Below, in pieces: positions 35,549 to 43,952 of a stretch of DNA of 64,000 bases. Made by a program: the position numbers and the translations under genes. The stretch is from assembly GCF_016862915.1 (NCBI RefSeq), contig NZ_BONW01000021.1:124001-188000 (forward strand). The letters are read 5' to 3'. The stretch comes from Plantactinospora endophytica (GTDB lineage: Bacteria > Actinomycetota > Actinomycetes > Mycobacteriales > Micromonosporaceae). Each line of letters starts with the position of its first letter. Within the stretch, counting starts at the first letter, position 1. The notes under the pieces were generated by a model. It was given only the letters and a program-made list of their open reading frames with translations. It did no database searches and was not told the origin of the DNA.

Positions 35549-35983
35549 GTGCCCGAGACGCCCGCCACACCCGTACCGACCGCCCCGGTATTCCCACCCG
35601 GCCGGTACGGCCACCGCCGCGCGCCCCGCCGCCGTCGGCCCTGGGTTCCGGCGCTGCTGGTGGTGGTCCTGCTGGCGGTCATGGCCGCGGTCTCCTACCG
35701 GCTCTACCGGCAGTACGGCGACCCGAACTACGACGCCCAGGTGATCACCTACACCGAGATCACCGACAGTCAGCTCGTGCTCGACTTCCGGGTGACCGTA
35801 CCGGCCGGCGGCTCGGCGACCTGCGTCCTGCGGGCGCGCTCCCGGGACGGCGCCGAGGTCGCCCGCGAGGAGGTACGGGTGGCCGCCGAGCCGGGACAGC
35901 GGCACCTGACCGCCCGGCACCGGCTGGCCACCACCGCCCGGCCGATCCTCGGCGAGGTGCTCCGCTGCCGTCCGGCCGACTGA
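35549..35983 (+). CDS. DUF4307 domain-containing membrane protein
   Basis: A 144-residue protein with a Pro-rich, basic cytosolic N-terminus, one helix (PWVPALLVVVLLAVMAAVSY) and an outside beta-rich domain (ITDSQLVLDFRVTVPAGGSA, TCVLRARSRDGAEV). Conserved cysteines in TCVL and LRCRP may pair. It matches actinobacterial DUF4307, of unknown function. GTG 35549 has AGGAG 10 bases upstream; ATG 35492 in the same frame would add 19 residues. It sits between mca and greA as in mycobacteria (from memory). Confidence 0.82.
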   Translation: MPETPATPVPTAPVFPPGRYGHRRAPRRRRPWVPALLVVVLLAVMAAVSYRLYRQYGDPNYDAQVITYTEITDSQLVLDFRVTVPAGGSATCVLRARSRDGAEVAREEVRVAAEPGQRHLTARHRLATTARPILGEVLRCRPAD

Positions 35984-36207
35984 GAGCCGGCTCAGCGGCG
36001 TCGAGCCCCCGCCGGTTTACCGCCGGGTGCCGCACCCACCTCCGGACCGTGCCGGCGGCTCCGGTCGGGTAGCGGCCGACCGTGCTCGACCGGCGTCGGC
36101 AGCGCCCCGGCCAGTACGGGCAGCGATAAATGACGTGGCGTCCGGTGTGTAGCGCACTGGTAACTTGGTAATTCGTCCCTGTCCACGACTACCCGAGGAG
36201 ATCGTCT

Positions 36208-36705
36208 GTGTCCACGACCGACCGCGAGGCAGCCACCTGGCTGTCGCAGGAGGCCTACGACCGGCTGCAGGCGGAGCTCAACGAGCTGATCGCCGGCCGA
36301 CCGGTGATCGCCGCGGAGATCAACGCCCGGCGCGAAGAGGGTGACCTCAGGGAGAACGGCGGTTACCACGCCGCCCGGGAGGAACAGGGCAAGCAGGAGT
36401 TCCGGATCCGTCAGCTACAGGAACTGCTCCGTACCGCCCAGGTGGGCGAGGCGCCGGCCGCCGACGTGGTGGCGCCGGGCTGCGTCGTCACGATCCACTT
36501 CGACGACGACACCGACGACACCGAGACCTTCCTGCTCGGTTCCCGGGAGATCGCCGCGACCACCGACCTGACCGTCTACAGCCCGGAGTCGGCCCTCGGC
36601 AAGTCGATCCTCGGGGCCCGGCCGGGCCAGACCGTCACCTACACCGCGCCGAGCGGCGCCGAGATCAAGGTGACGGTGGTCCGGTTCGAGGCGTACGGCG
36701 GCTGA
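36208..36705 (+). CDS. greA: Transcription elongation factor GreA
   Basis: Stimulates RNA cleavage by backtracked RNA polymerase. The 165-residue protein has an N-terminal coiled coil ([18 protein letters not shown] onwards), the tip loop [17 protein letters not shown] with the acidic Asp/Glu pair that reaches the active centre, and the C-terminal FKBP-like domain ([20 protein letters not shown]). The length is standard. GTG 36208 is preceded by GAGGAG. The 224 bases upstream hold the promoter and no gene; a TAACTT or TAATTC -10 candidate lies at about 36160-36172. Confidence 0.96.
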   Translation: MSTTDREAATWLSQEAYDRLQAELNELIAGRPVIAAEINARREEGDLRENGGYHAAREEQGKQEFRIRQLQELLRTAQVGEAPAADVVAPGCVVTIHFDDDTDDTETFLLGSREIAATTDLTVYSPESALGKSILGARPGQTVTYTAPSGAEIKVTVVRFEAYGG

Positions 36706-36758
36706 CCGGAGCACCTGACCGGAGCCGACCACGCATCCGACGTCGAGTCCCAGCCGGC

Positions 36759-37979
36759 TCAGCCCGGCTGGGCGATGTCGACCTGGTAGCCGCAGCCCCG
36801 CAACGCGCTGATCAGGCGATCGGAGTGTTCGGCCCCCCGGGTCTCCACCGAGAGCGCCACCTCGACCTCGCCGAGCCGCAGATGGGGGTTCTGCCGCTGG
36901 TGCACCACGTCCACCACGTTGCCCCGGTGCTCGGCAATCAGGCCCAGCAGCGAGGCCAACTGGCCGGGCCGGTCCGCGCAGCGCACGGTGATCCGCAGGA
37001 AGCGGCCCGCCGAGGCAAGCCCGTGCTCGATCACCCGCAACATCAGCAGCGGGTCGATGTTGCCGCCGGAGAGCACCGCCACCACCGGCGCCTCGACCGA
37101 CACCGCCCCGGACATCAGCGCGGCCACCCCGGCCGCCCCGGCCGGCTCCACCACCTGCTTGCCCCGCTCCAGCAGCATCAGCAGGGCCCGGGAGATGTCC
37201 TCGTCCGACACCGTGACGATCTCGTCGACCAGCTTGCTGACGTGCGCGAAGGTGACCTCGCCGGGACGGCCGACCGCGATGCCGTCGGCGATCGTCGCGA
37301 ACGCGGGCAGCCGGACCGGCTCGCCGGCCTTCAGCGAGGCGGGGAAGGCGGCGGCACCGGCCGCCTGCACCCCGATCACCCGTACCTCCGGGCGCAGCGC
37401 CTTGGCCGCCACCGCGATCCCGGAGATCAGCCCTCCGCCGCCGACCCCGGCGACGATGGTCCGCACCTCGGGACACTGCTCCAGGATCTCCAGCGCCACG
37501 GTGCCCTGCCCGGCGATCACGTCCGGATGGTCGAACGGGTGGATGAAGACCGCACCGGTCCGGTTCGCGAAGTCCTCCGCCGCGACAAGTGACTCGTCGA
37601 CGGTGTTGCCGACCAGCTCCACCCGGGCGCCGTACCCCTTGGTCGCCGCCACCTTCGGCAGCGGCGCGCCGACCGGCATGAAGACCGTGGCGGCGGCACC
37701 GAGCAGTCCGGCGGCCAACGCCACCCCCTGGGCGTGGTTGCCGGCGCTCGCCGCCACCACCCCCCGGTCGCGCTCCGCCGCCGAGAGCCGGGCGATCCGG
37801 ACGTACGCGCCCCGGACCTTGTACGACCCCGCCCGCTGCACGTGCTCGCACTTGAGCCAGACCGGTCCGCCCAGCGCGGCGGAGAGCGGCCGGGACGGCT
37901 CCAGCGGCGTTTCCCGGATGACCCCGGTGAGCAGTTTGCGGGCGGCGGTGACCTCGGCGAGTCCGACCAGCTCCGTCAT
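36759..37979 (-). CDS. ilvA: Threonine ammonia-lyase (threonine dehydratase) with C-terminal ACT domain
   Basis: PLP enzyme turning threonine into 2-oxobutanoate for isoleucine synthesis or catabolism. The 406-residue protein carries the PLP lysine in RAGSYKVRGAYVR, the ASAGNHAQGVALAA loop, and the phosphate-binding GVGGGGLISGIAV. A C-terminal ACT-like domain (about 325-400, FLRITVRCADRPGQLASLL) is of the single-domain type, as in short IlvA/TdcB enzymes. The start is ATG 37979; a longer in-frame extension lacks homology. Biosynthetic and catabolic roles cannot be separated from sequence alone. Confidence 0.92.
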   Translation of the reverse strand: MTELVGLAEVTAARKLLTGVIRETPLEPSRPLSAALGGPVWLKCEHVQRAGSYKVRGAYVRIARLSAAERDRGVVAASAGNHAQGVALAAGLLGAAATVFMPVGAPLPKVAATKGYGARVELVGNTVDESLVAAEDFANRTGAVFIHPFDHPDVIAGQGTVALEILEQCPEVRTIVAGVGGGGLISGIAVAAKALRPEVRVIGVQAAGAAAFPASLKAGEPVRLPAFATIADGIAVGRPGEVTFAHVSKLVDEIVTVSDEDISRALLMLLERGKQVVEPAGAAGVAALMSGAVSVEAPVVAVLSGGNIDPLLMLRVIEHGLASAGRFLRITVRCADRPGQLASLLGLIAEHRGNVVDVVHQRQNPHLRLGEVEVALSVETRGAEHSDRLISALRGCGYQVDIAQPG

Positions 37980-38210
37980 GCCCCAGATCGTCGCATCCCG
38001 TCCCGGGAACGCCCACGTCGGCGGTACCGGCGTGCCGGAGGTCACCCCGTCGGCACCGGCCGCCCGGCGATCGTCGCGTCGGTGCACGTGGCCACGGTTT
38101 GTCGACGCGTTCTACCCTCGCTCGTGCCGTTCCTCCGACGGCATCCTCTCCGCCCGGTGCCCCGACCGGCCGTCCGGCGGACCTGATCGAGCACCGGGAC
38201 GGAGCCGCAC

Positions 38211-40091
38211 ATGTCTGCCGGTACCGAGCGGATCCCCGGGGACGGTCCGGCGGCGGTGGACGGGACGCAACCGCCGCCGCTGCCCTGGCGGGACGCCATC
38301 CGGCTGCGGCTGACCGCCGAACCGGAGGGCCGGGCGGAGTCGCTGGTCCGGTACGCCCGGTGGCCCGCCTTCGGCGCCGGGGTGCTGCTGCTCTTCCTGT
38401 TCGGGGCGGTCATCCCCGGCAGCCCGTGCACGGCGGCGGCGCCCTGCGGCCCGGACCGGTTCGGCAACGTCGTCATCGGGCTGGTCGTCAGCATCCCGCT
38501 GCTCGCCCTGGTACGGCTGGAGTTCGCCGCGGCGGTGACCGCCACCATGCTGGTCGTCACACTCGGCTACGAGCTGACCCAGACCGAGCACCTGCCGTTC
38601 TGGTTCTACCTGCTGCTCCTCGGGTACGCGGTCGCCTGCGCGCTGGTCGCCCGGCTGGCCCGTGGTCCACGGCGGCACCTGGCCGCCCTGCGCGACTGGC
38701 ACGGCCGGGCCGAGCGGGCCGTACCGCCGTCGCCGGCCCGGGCGCCCCGCCCGCCGCTCGGCACGGCGGTCGCCGCCACGGTGCTGCTCGCCGCCGCGCT
38801 TGCCGTCGCCGGCTGGACCGGCCTGCGCCAGGCCGAGGTCGACGACCAGCAGCGCCGGGCGGCGGTCGTTCCCGCGACCGTGCGCTCCCACCCGTCCTGG
38901 TCGGAGGTCGAACTCGACTTCCCCGACGGCCGGCCGGGCGTACGGCTCTCCGTCTACGACGCGGCCGACTACCCGGTCGGTGCGACGGTCGACGTCGCCG
39001 TGGACGACGCCGGCCTGCGGCAGCTCGTCAGCGAGCCGTACGACCTGACGCCGTGGCTGGCGCTGGTGGTGGTACTGGGCCTGCTCGGGCTCGGCGTCGG
39101 CTGGCGGGGCACCGCCCGGGTACGCGCCGGCCGTCGGTTCTTCCGGCGACCGCAGCCGATCAGCGCCGTGCGGGTGCACCAGGGCGTCGACCGGGTGTAC
39201 GTCTACGCGGGCGAGGGTCCGGAGGTGATGCCGCTGGTCGAGATCGAGGTACGGGAGCGGCTGGTACCGACGACCGGTGCGGAACCCGGCCCGGCGATAC
39301 TGCACGGCGTGCCGGCGACCGGGCAGTGGTGCACGGTGACGGTCGACGGCCGTACCCTCTCGCCGGCCCGTCCCGTCCTGCTGCCCGAGCCGACCGCTCC
39401 CTTCCTGACGACCCGGAGCCGCCGCGTCGGGGTGCTGCTCCGGTCCGGTCGGCCGGTACCGCCGTCCCGGGCTGGCCGGAAGCCGGAGCGGGCTGGCCGT
39501 CGATCGGGGTGGCCCGAGCTGACCTGGGTCGGCACCACGCTCTTCGTGCTGCTGGTCCTCGGCGCGATCGTCGCCGGCATCGTGTTCGGCGAGCCGCTGC
39601 TGTGGCGTCTGGCCGACACGGTCTGCACGGCCGAGGACTGCTCGACGGCCGCTCTGGTGACCGTCGGTTGGGCCGTGGTCGGGCTGCCGCTGCTGGTGCT
39701 CGGTGCCGCCTACTCCGTGCTGCCCGCCGGCAGTCGGCTCGCGCTGGCGATCGCGGCCGTTGCGGTGTCGGTGCTGGCCGCCGGACTCAGCGTGGCGCTC
39801 CCCGACGAGGGGTACGGCGCGCTGCGCGAGACCTATCCCGAACTGGGCCGGCTCTACCTGGGCGTACTGGCCGGGCTGGGTGCGCTGGGGCTCGGCCGGG
39901 CCGCCGCCGCCCGGATCCGTCCACGCGGCACCGCCGGCACCTGGGACCGGCCGGGCGGTGCCGGACGGACCGGGGCGGCCGGTTGGTACGACCGGATCCG
40001 GGACGACGGGCTGCTGCCCCTGGCGGCGTCCGCCGTACTCCAGGTGCCGGCCCTGCTCGTCGTACTCCTCGCCGGACTGATCCTCTTCTGA
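38211..40091 (+). CDS. Multipass membrane protein of unknown function
   Basis: A 626-residue protein with about ten membrane segments in three groups. The first four to five lie in residues ~45-150 (FGAGVLLLFLFGAVIPG, LPFWFYLLLLGYAVACALVA). Then comes a helix near 190 (LGTAVAATVLLAAALAVAGW), an outside domain (~215-275) and a helix at 285-300. A hydrophilic loop (~310-440) with VRVHQGVDRVYVYAG follows, and a final cluster from ~445 to the end. Cysteine pairs (CTAAAPC, CTAEDC) lie in outside loops and may form disulfides. No enzyme or transporter motif is recognised. The 3' end, coding LILF, begins a 21-bp repeat. Confidence 0.72.
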   Translation: MSAGTERIPGDGPAAVDGTQPPPLPWRDAIRLRLTAEPEGRAESLVRYARWPAFGAGVLLLFLFGAVIPGSPCTAAAPCGPDRFGNVVIGLVVSIPLLALVRLEFAAAVTATMLVVTLGYELTQTEHLPFWFYLLLLGYAVACALVARLARGPRRHLAALRDWHGRAERAVPPSPARAPRPPLGTAVAATVLLAAALAVAGWTGLRQAEVDDQQRRAAVVPATVRSHPSWSEVELDFPDGRPGVRLSVYDAADYPVGATVDVAVDDAGLRQLVSEPYDLTPWLALVVVLGLLGLGVGWRGTARVRAGRRFFRRPQPISAVRVHQGVDRVYVYAGEGPEVMPLVEIEVRERLVPTTGAEPGPAILHGVPATGQWCTVTVDGRTLSPARPVLLPEPTAPFLTTRSRRVGVLLRSGRPVPPSRAGRKPERAGRRSGWPELTWVGTTLFVLLVLGAIVAGIVFGEPLLWRLADTVCTAEDCSTAALVTVGWAVVGLPLLVLGAAYSVLPAGSRLALAIAAVAVSVLAAGLSVALPDEGYGALRETYPELGRLYLGVLAGLGALGLGRAAAARIRPRGTAGTWDRPGGAGRTGAAGWYDRIRDDGLLPLAASAVLQVPALLVVLLAGLILF

Positions 40092-40130
40092 CCGGCCCGG
40101 CACGGCCCGTCCTCCTCTGACCGGTCCGGC
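40081..40130 (+). repeat. 21-bp repeat duplicating the gene end and stop codon
   Basis: TCCTCTTCTGACCGGCCCGG at 40081 recurs as TCCTCCTCTGACCGGTCCGG at 40110, two mismatches in 21 bases. The first copy holds the last codons and TGA (40089-40091). The spacing is 29 bp. Confidence 0.7.
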
Positions 40131-40155
40131 CGGCGTCGTTCGGAGGTCGGCGGGG

Positions 40156-41550
40156 TCAGCCGGTGGGGGTCGGTACCCGGGGCCAGTCGGGTGCGTGCCG
40201 CTGCCACGGGCCGGCCAGCTCGAACTGCCCGGCCACCCCGAGGAGCAGCAGCTCCGAGCCGGGCGGGCCGACCAGTTGCACCCCGACCGGCAGCCCGTCC
40301 GGGCGCAGCCCGACCGGTGCGACCAGCGACGGCAGCCCGGCGAAGTTCCACGGCCCGGCGTACGGGGCGTAGCGGATGCAGGTGAGCAGGTTGGACCGCC
40401 AGGAGCGGCTGGCCCAGCCGACGGCCGGCGGCGGTGCGCTGGCCAGTGCCGGGGTGAGCAGCAGGTCGACCGAGTGGTCGGCGAAGAAGTCGATGCTCCG
40501 CTCCCGCCACTGGGTCCGGTCCTGCTCGCGTACCAGGCCGCGCCGCTGTGCCCAGGCGCCGAGGGCGGCGTGCCGGCGATTGCGGCGTTGCAGGGTACGC
40601 GGATCGAGGCCGGCCGCCTCGACCTCGTTGGCCGCCGACGCCAGCCAGGTGGCGATGCCGCGCAGCCCGAGCGAGGTCGGATAGACCGGATCGACCGAGA
40701 CGGTGTCGTGCCCGGCCACCGCCAGCAGTTTCGAGGCGGCGGCCACCGCGTCCCGGTTCGGCTGGTCCGGGCGTACCCCCGAGACCGGCGAGCGGAGCGA
40801 GACGGCGACCCGCAACCGCTCCGGCGGGGTCAGTTTGTCCGGCCGCCGCCCTGCGAGCACTGCGAAGCCGACCGCGGCGTCCGCCACGGTGGTGGCCAGG
40901 ATGCCCTGCTCGGCGAGGCCGAACCAGTCGTTGGCGCCGAGCTGGCACGGCACCACGCCCCGGCCCGGCTTGAGCCCGACCAGCCCGCAGCAGGCGGCCG
41001 GGATCCGGATCGAGCCGAGCCCGTCGTTGCCGTGCGCGATCGGCACCATCCCGGCGGCGACCGCAGCCGCCGAGCCGCCGGACGAGCCACCCGGGGTGCG
41101 GTCGGTCGCCCACGGGTTCCGGGTCACCGCCGTCTCGTCGTCGGTGGACCCGAACAGCCCCAGCTCGGGCATCCGGGTCACCCCGACGATCACCGCACCG
41201 GCGCCGCGCAGCCGCCGGACCACCTCGTGGTCCTCCTCGGCCACCCCGGTACGCGCAGCGGCCGAGCCGTTCCAGGTCGGCAGCCCGGCCACGGCGGTGT
41301 TCTCCTTCACCGCGACCGGCACCCCGGCCAGCGGCAGGTTCGCCAGGTCGTCCTGCTCGTCGACCTTCTCCGCCTCGACGATCGCCTCACCGCCCCGGAC
41401 CACCCGGAACGCGGACAGCTCGCGGTCGGTCCGGTCGATGTGGTCGAGGTGGTCCGCCACCACCTGGGTGGCGGAGGCGTCTCCACGACGGACCGCCCGG
41501 GCGATCTGCTTCGCGGTCGCGCCCACCCAGTTCGGCGTGATGTCCTGCAC
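40156..41550 (-). CDS. Amidase (amidase-signature family)
   Basis: A 464-residue Ser-cisSer-Lys hydrolase acting on an unknown amide. The catalytic lysine is in AGVPVAVKENTAV. The signature region reads TPGGSSGGSAAAVAAGMVPI and continues with GLGSIRIPAACCGLVGLKP, giving both serines. The family's usual Gly-Gly-Ser segment reads DGLGSIR here, so the oxyanion stretch is intact with one substitution. There is no GatB or GatC gene nearby, so it is not the tRNA amidotransferase subunit. The start is GTG 41550 with GGGGAGG about 5 bases upstream. It follows metB on the same strand by 52 bases and may be cotranscribed. Confidence 0.9.
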   Translation of the reverse strand: MQDITPNWVGATAKQIARAVRRGDASATQVVADHLDHIDRTDRELSAFRVVRGGEAIVEAEKVDEQDDLANLPLAGVPVAVKENTAVAGLPTWNGSAAARTGVAEEDHEVVRRLRGAGAVIVGVTRMPELGLFGSTDDETAVTRNPWATDRTPGGSSGGSAAAVAAGMVPIAHGNDGLGSIRIPAACCGLVGLKPGRGVVPCQLGANDWFGLAEQGILATTVADAAVGFAVLAGRRPDKLTPPERLRVAVSLRSPVSGVRPDQPNRDAVAAASKLLAVAGHDTVSVDPVYPTSLGLRGIATWLASAANEVEAAGLDPRTLQRRNRRHAALGAWAQRRGLVREQDRTQWRERSIDFFADHSVDLLLTPALASAPPPAVGWASRSWRSNLLTCIRYAPYAGPWNFAGLPSLVAPVGLRPDGLPVGVQLVGPPGSELLLLGVAGQFELAGPWQRHAPDWPRVPTPTG

Positions 41551-41602
41551 GGCCACCTCCCCATCGGCTCGTCCGCAGGCCGTCCGGGCGGCCGGACGGC
41601 GG

Positions 41603-42745
41603 TCAGCCGAGCGCCTGCTCCAGGTCTGCGAGTAGGTCGTCGGCGGTCTCGATGCCGACAGACAGTCGCACGAGATCGGCGGGAACTTCAAGCGGCGAGC
41701 CGGCGGCACTTGCGTGTGTCATCCGACCCGGATGTTCGATCAGGGACTCGACCCCACCCAGTGACTCGGCGAGCACGAAGAGTTTCGCCCGGTCACAGAT
41801 CTGTACGGCGTGCTCCTCGCCGCCGGCCGCCCGGAACGAGATCATGCCGCCGAACCGGCGCATCTGCTTCGCCGCGACCTCGTGCCCCGGGTGCTCGGGC
41901 AGGCCCGGGTAGAGCACCTGGGCCACCGCCCGGTGCCCGTGCAGGTAGTCGGCGATCCGCTCGGCGTTGTCGCAGTGCCGGTCCATCCGTACCCCGAGGG
42001 TCTTCACCCCGCGCAGGGTCAGCCAGGCGTCGAACGGCCCGTTCACCCCGCCCATCGCGTTCTGGTGGTAGCGCAGCTCCTCGCCGAGCGCGGCGCTGGC
42101 CGCGACCAGGGCGCCACCGACCACGTCGGAGTGTCCGCCGACGTACTTGGTGGTGGAGTGCACCACCACGTCCGCGCCGAGCGCGATCGGCTGCTGGAGG
42201 TACGGCGAGGCGAACGTGTTGTCGACCACCAGCAGCGCGTCGACGTCGCTGGCCAGTCCGGCCAGCCCGGCGATGTCGGCGATCCCGAGCAGCGGGTTGG
42301 TGGGCGTCTCCACCCAGATCACCTTCGTCTGGCCGGGCCGGACCGCCGCGCGTACCGCGTCGGGGTCGGAGATCCGGGCCGCCGTCCAGGTCAGCCCCCA
42401 GCGTTCGGCCACCCGGGCGAAGAGCCGGAACGTGCCGCCGTACGCGTCGTCCGGGATCACCACGTGGTCGCCGGGGCGGCAGACGGTACGCAGCAACGTG
42501 TCCTCGGCTGCCAGCCCGCTGGCGAAGGCCAGTCCGACCGGACCGCCCTCCAGCGCCGCGAGGCAGTCCTGCAACGCGTCCCGGGTCGGGTTGGCCGACC
42601 TGCTGTACTCGTAGCCGAGCCGAGGGGCGCCGACGGCGTCCTGGGCGTACGTGCTGGTCTGGTATATCGGTGGCACCACCGCCCCGGTACGGGGCTCCGG
42701 CTCCTGGCCGGCGTGGATGGCAAGTGTCTCGAAGCCGTGGCTCAT
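41603..42745 (-). CDS. metB: Cystathionine gamma-synthase/lyase
   Basis: PLP enzyme of transsulfuration. The 380-residue protein carries YEYSRSANPTRDALQDCLAA, FASGLAAEDTLLRTV, VVDNTFASPYLQQP and the PLP lysine in HSTTKYVGGHSDVVGG. Synthase and lyase activities cannot be separated by sequence, but the mycobacterial neighbour of cbs is annotated metB (from memory). ATG 42745 has TAGCCT (42757-42752) 7 bases upstream, a leaderless promoter that overlaps a plus-strand promoter for a broken HIT gene. With cbs at 48683-50059 it covers both steps of sulfur exchange between homocysteine and cysteine. Confidence 0.93.
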   Translation of the reverse strand: MSHGFETLAIHAGQEPEPRTGAVVPPIYQTSTYAQDAVGAPRLGYEYSRSANPTRDALQDCLAALEGGPVGLAFASGLAAEDTLLRTVCRPGDHVVIPDDAYGGTFRLFARVAERWGLTWTAARISDPDAVRAAVRPGQTKVIWVETPTNPLLGIADIAGLAGLASDVDALLVVDNTFASPYLQQPIALGADVVVHSTTKYVGGHSDVVGGALVAASAALGEELRYHQNAMGGVNGPFDAWLTLRGVKTLGVRMDRHCDNAERIADYLHGHRAVAQVLYPGLPEHPGHEVAAKQMRRFGGMISFRAAGGEEHAVQICDRAKLFVLAESLGGVESLIEHPGRMTHASAAGSPLEVPADLVRLSVGIETADDLLADLEQALG

Positions 42746-42751
42746 TTGCAG

Positions 42752-42768
42752 AAGGCTAACCTGCACTG
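42752..42768. promoter_or_regulatory. Overlapping divergent leaderless promoters (metB and HIT remnant)
   Basis: The minus-strand hexamer TAGCCT (42757-42752) serves metB. The plus-strand TAACCT (42757-42762) is followed by 6 bases and GTG 42769 of the truncated HIT frame. The two hexamers share a base. Confidence 0.5.
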
Positions 42769-42852
42769 GTGGCGGGGTGTGTCTTCTGTGCGATCGTGGC
42801 GGGGGCGGCCGCGTCTCCGCCGGCTATCCGTCGGCCAGGTCCAGCAACTTAG
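42769..42852 (+). pseudogene. Truncated 5' copy of the HIT-family gene
   Basis: GTG 42769 opens MAGCVFCAIVAGAAA, then SPPAIRRPGPAT and TAG. The first ~45 bases match the start of the intact HIT gene at 43953 with about six mismatches (protein MAGCVFCGIVAGATA). Homology stops at about 42814, and the frame runs into the 3' end of the minus-strand gene at 42824-43585. The -10 hexamer spacing of the intact gene is kept. It looks like a leftover from a rearrangement that brought in the RHH module. Confidence 0.75.
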
Positions 42853-43585
42853 CGGCGGCAGCCGTATCCATGATGTTCGACCAGGCCTGCTCGTTCGGCT
42901 GGAGGCCCCGGTCCGGGAGTGCGGTCTCCGGAAACCACCCGCCGTGCTCGCACCCGGGAACGATGTCGAGGATGATCTGCGTGATGTTCTCCGGCACGGA
43001 GCCGGTGATCCGGATCGCGACGTAGGTCTCGTGACCGGCGTCGGCACGGACCTGGACACCGAGGACGAAGGTCTCCAGATCTGCGGTGTGCTCATGGCCG
43101 TCGTGGAGCGAGGCACGCACCAGATCCGGAATCAGGGCCTCCAGCGTACGGATGAACCGCAGTCCCGCCTCCAACCGGTAGCGCAGGCGGTCGTCCTGGT
43201 TCGGTAGCAGGTACGCGGAATAGGTGTCCGTGGGAAGTGCGGCCTGGTGCCCGGCGTTGTAGCGGGCGCGCGCCGTCCTGGCCGTCGCGGCGAGGGCGGC
43301 GTAGAAGTCGTCCGGGCTCCCGGACTCGCGTCGGCCGGCGGCGACCAGCCACGGCGTCACGTGCTCCGCCCACACAGCACCCCGCCACCGCTGGATCTTG
43401 ACCTTGAAGAAAACCTGGTCGTCGAGGGTGCGGACTCGCTCGTGCGGCGTGTCGGGGGCAGCGAACTGCGCACTGGCCTTGCCCAGCAGCGGGTGCTGGA
43501 CACGGTCGAGTGGCTCGTCGAGAGACGGGAGCGGCAGTTGCAGGTCGTCCTGTAGACAGCGCAGCGTCGGGCGGGCGCCTTCCAT
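42824..43585 (-). CDS. Uncharacterised 253-residue protein paired with an RHH regulator
   Basis: I do not recognise this family. It is soluble, without signal or membrane segments. An N-terminal part contains RCLQDDLQLPLPSLDEPLDR. A middle helical part reads DDFYAALAATARTARARYNA. A later part has LRFIRTLEALIPDLVRASLH, then a beta-rich end (FVLGVQVRADAGHETYVAIR) and a helical tail (SNIMDTAAAAKLLDLADG). No nuclease or PIN/RelE motif is evident. ATG 43585 lies 8 bases after the stop of the RHH gene, so the pair is one operon. At 253 residues it is long for a type II toxin. The pair sits between a broken and an intact HIT copy, suggesting acquisition. Confidence 0.72.
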   Translation of the reverse strand: MEGARPTLRCLQDDLQLPLPSLDEPLDRVQHPLLGKASAQFAAPDTPHERVRTLDDQVFFKVKIQRWRGAVWAEHVTPWLVAAGRRESGSPDDFYAALAATARTARARYNAGHQAALPTDTYSAYLLPNQDDRLRYRLEAGLRFIRTLEALIPDLVRASLHDGHEHTADLETFVLGVQVRADAGHETYVAIRITGSVPENITQIILDIVPGCEHGGWFPETALPDRGLQPNEQAWSNIMDTAAAAKLLDLADG

Positions 43586-43593
43586 GCCGGCGG

Positions 43594-43860
43594 CTACTCC
43601 CGGACCCCGCCGAGTCGGTCGATCTCCTCGGGCGGTACGCCGGTCAGCAGGGTCAGGCGGGAACTCGTGCTGCCGTCCAGCAGCCGCATCGCCTCGGTCA
43701 TCCGGTCGTGTATCTCGGTGCGCCGGGCCGCGAGGTAGTCCTTGACGGCCTCGGCCACAAGATCCTTCTTGGTGAGCCCGAGGAAGTGCGCCCCCTGCGA
43801 GATCAACTCGTCGATCGCCGGATCGACCTTGAGCGGCGACTGTCGCCTCGGCTCCGCCAT
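43594..43860 (-). CDS. Ribbon-helix-helix (CopG/antitoxin-like) DNA-binding protein
   Basis: An 88-residue protein with a strand-helix-helix core, SPLKVDPAIDELISQGAHFL, then GLTKKDLVAEAVKDYLAARR. The LTKKDLVAEAVKDYL pattern is the second helix of RHH/antitoxin folds (family knowledge). A helical and acidic C-terminal extension (IHDRMTEAMRLLDG to EEIDRLGGVRE) could clasp a partner protein. ATG 43860 has a GAGAGGTGG ribosome site about 8 bases upstream. The promoter carries direct repeats suited to RHH autoregulation. It is the first gene of an operon with the 253-residue protein. Confidence 0.8.
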   Translation of the reverse strand: MAEPRRQSPLKVDPAIDELISQGAHFLGLTKKDLVAEAVKDYLAARRTEIHDRMTEAMRLLDGSTSSRLTLLTGVPPEEIDRLGGVRE

Positions 43861-43890
43861 CCCCACACCACCTCTCAAGCTGCCTTGCCA

Positions 43891-43905
43891 TAGTACCCAA
43901 GTACC
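43891..43905 (-). promoter_or_regulatory. Promoter and RHH operator of the two-gene module
   Basis: AGTACC-CA-AGTACC: two 6-bp direct repeats (43892-43897, 43900-43905) with an 8-bp period. They overlap the minus-strand -10 hexamer TACTAT (43896-43891). Closely phased direct repeats over the promoter are typical of ribbon-helix-helix autoregulation (inference). Confidence 0.55.
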
Positions 43906-43952
43906 TCAGGGTGTGGCCGGGCGTCGGCGACTGGCACCGATAGGCTCGCCCC

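Noticed and set aside
40156-41550. GatA subunit of the Asp/Glu-tRNA amidotransferase
   Set aside because: No gatB or gatC is nearby and the signature differs in the Gly-Gly-Ser segment; a general amidase is safer.
42769-42852. Assembly artefact duplicating HIT
   Set aside because: The two copies differ at several bases and have different flanks, which is not expected of a misassembly.
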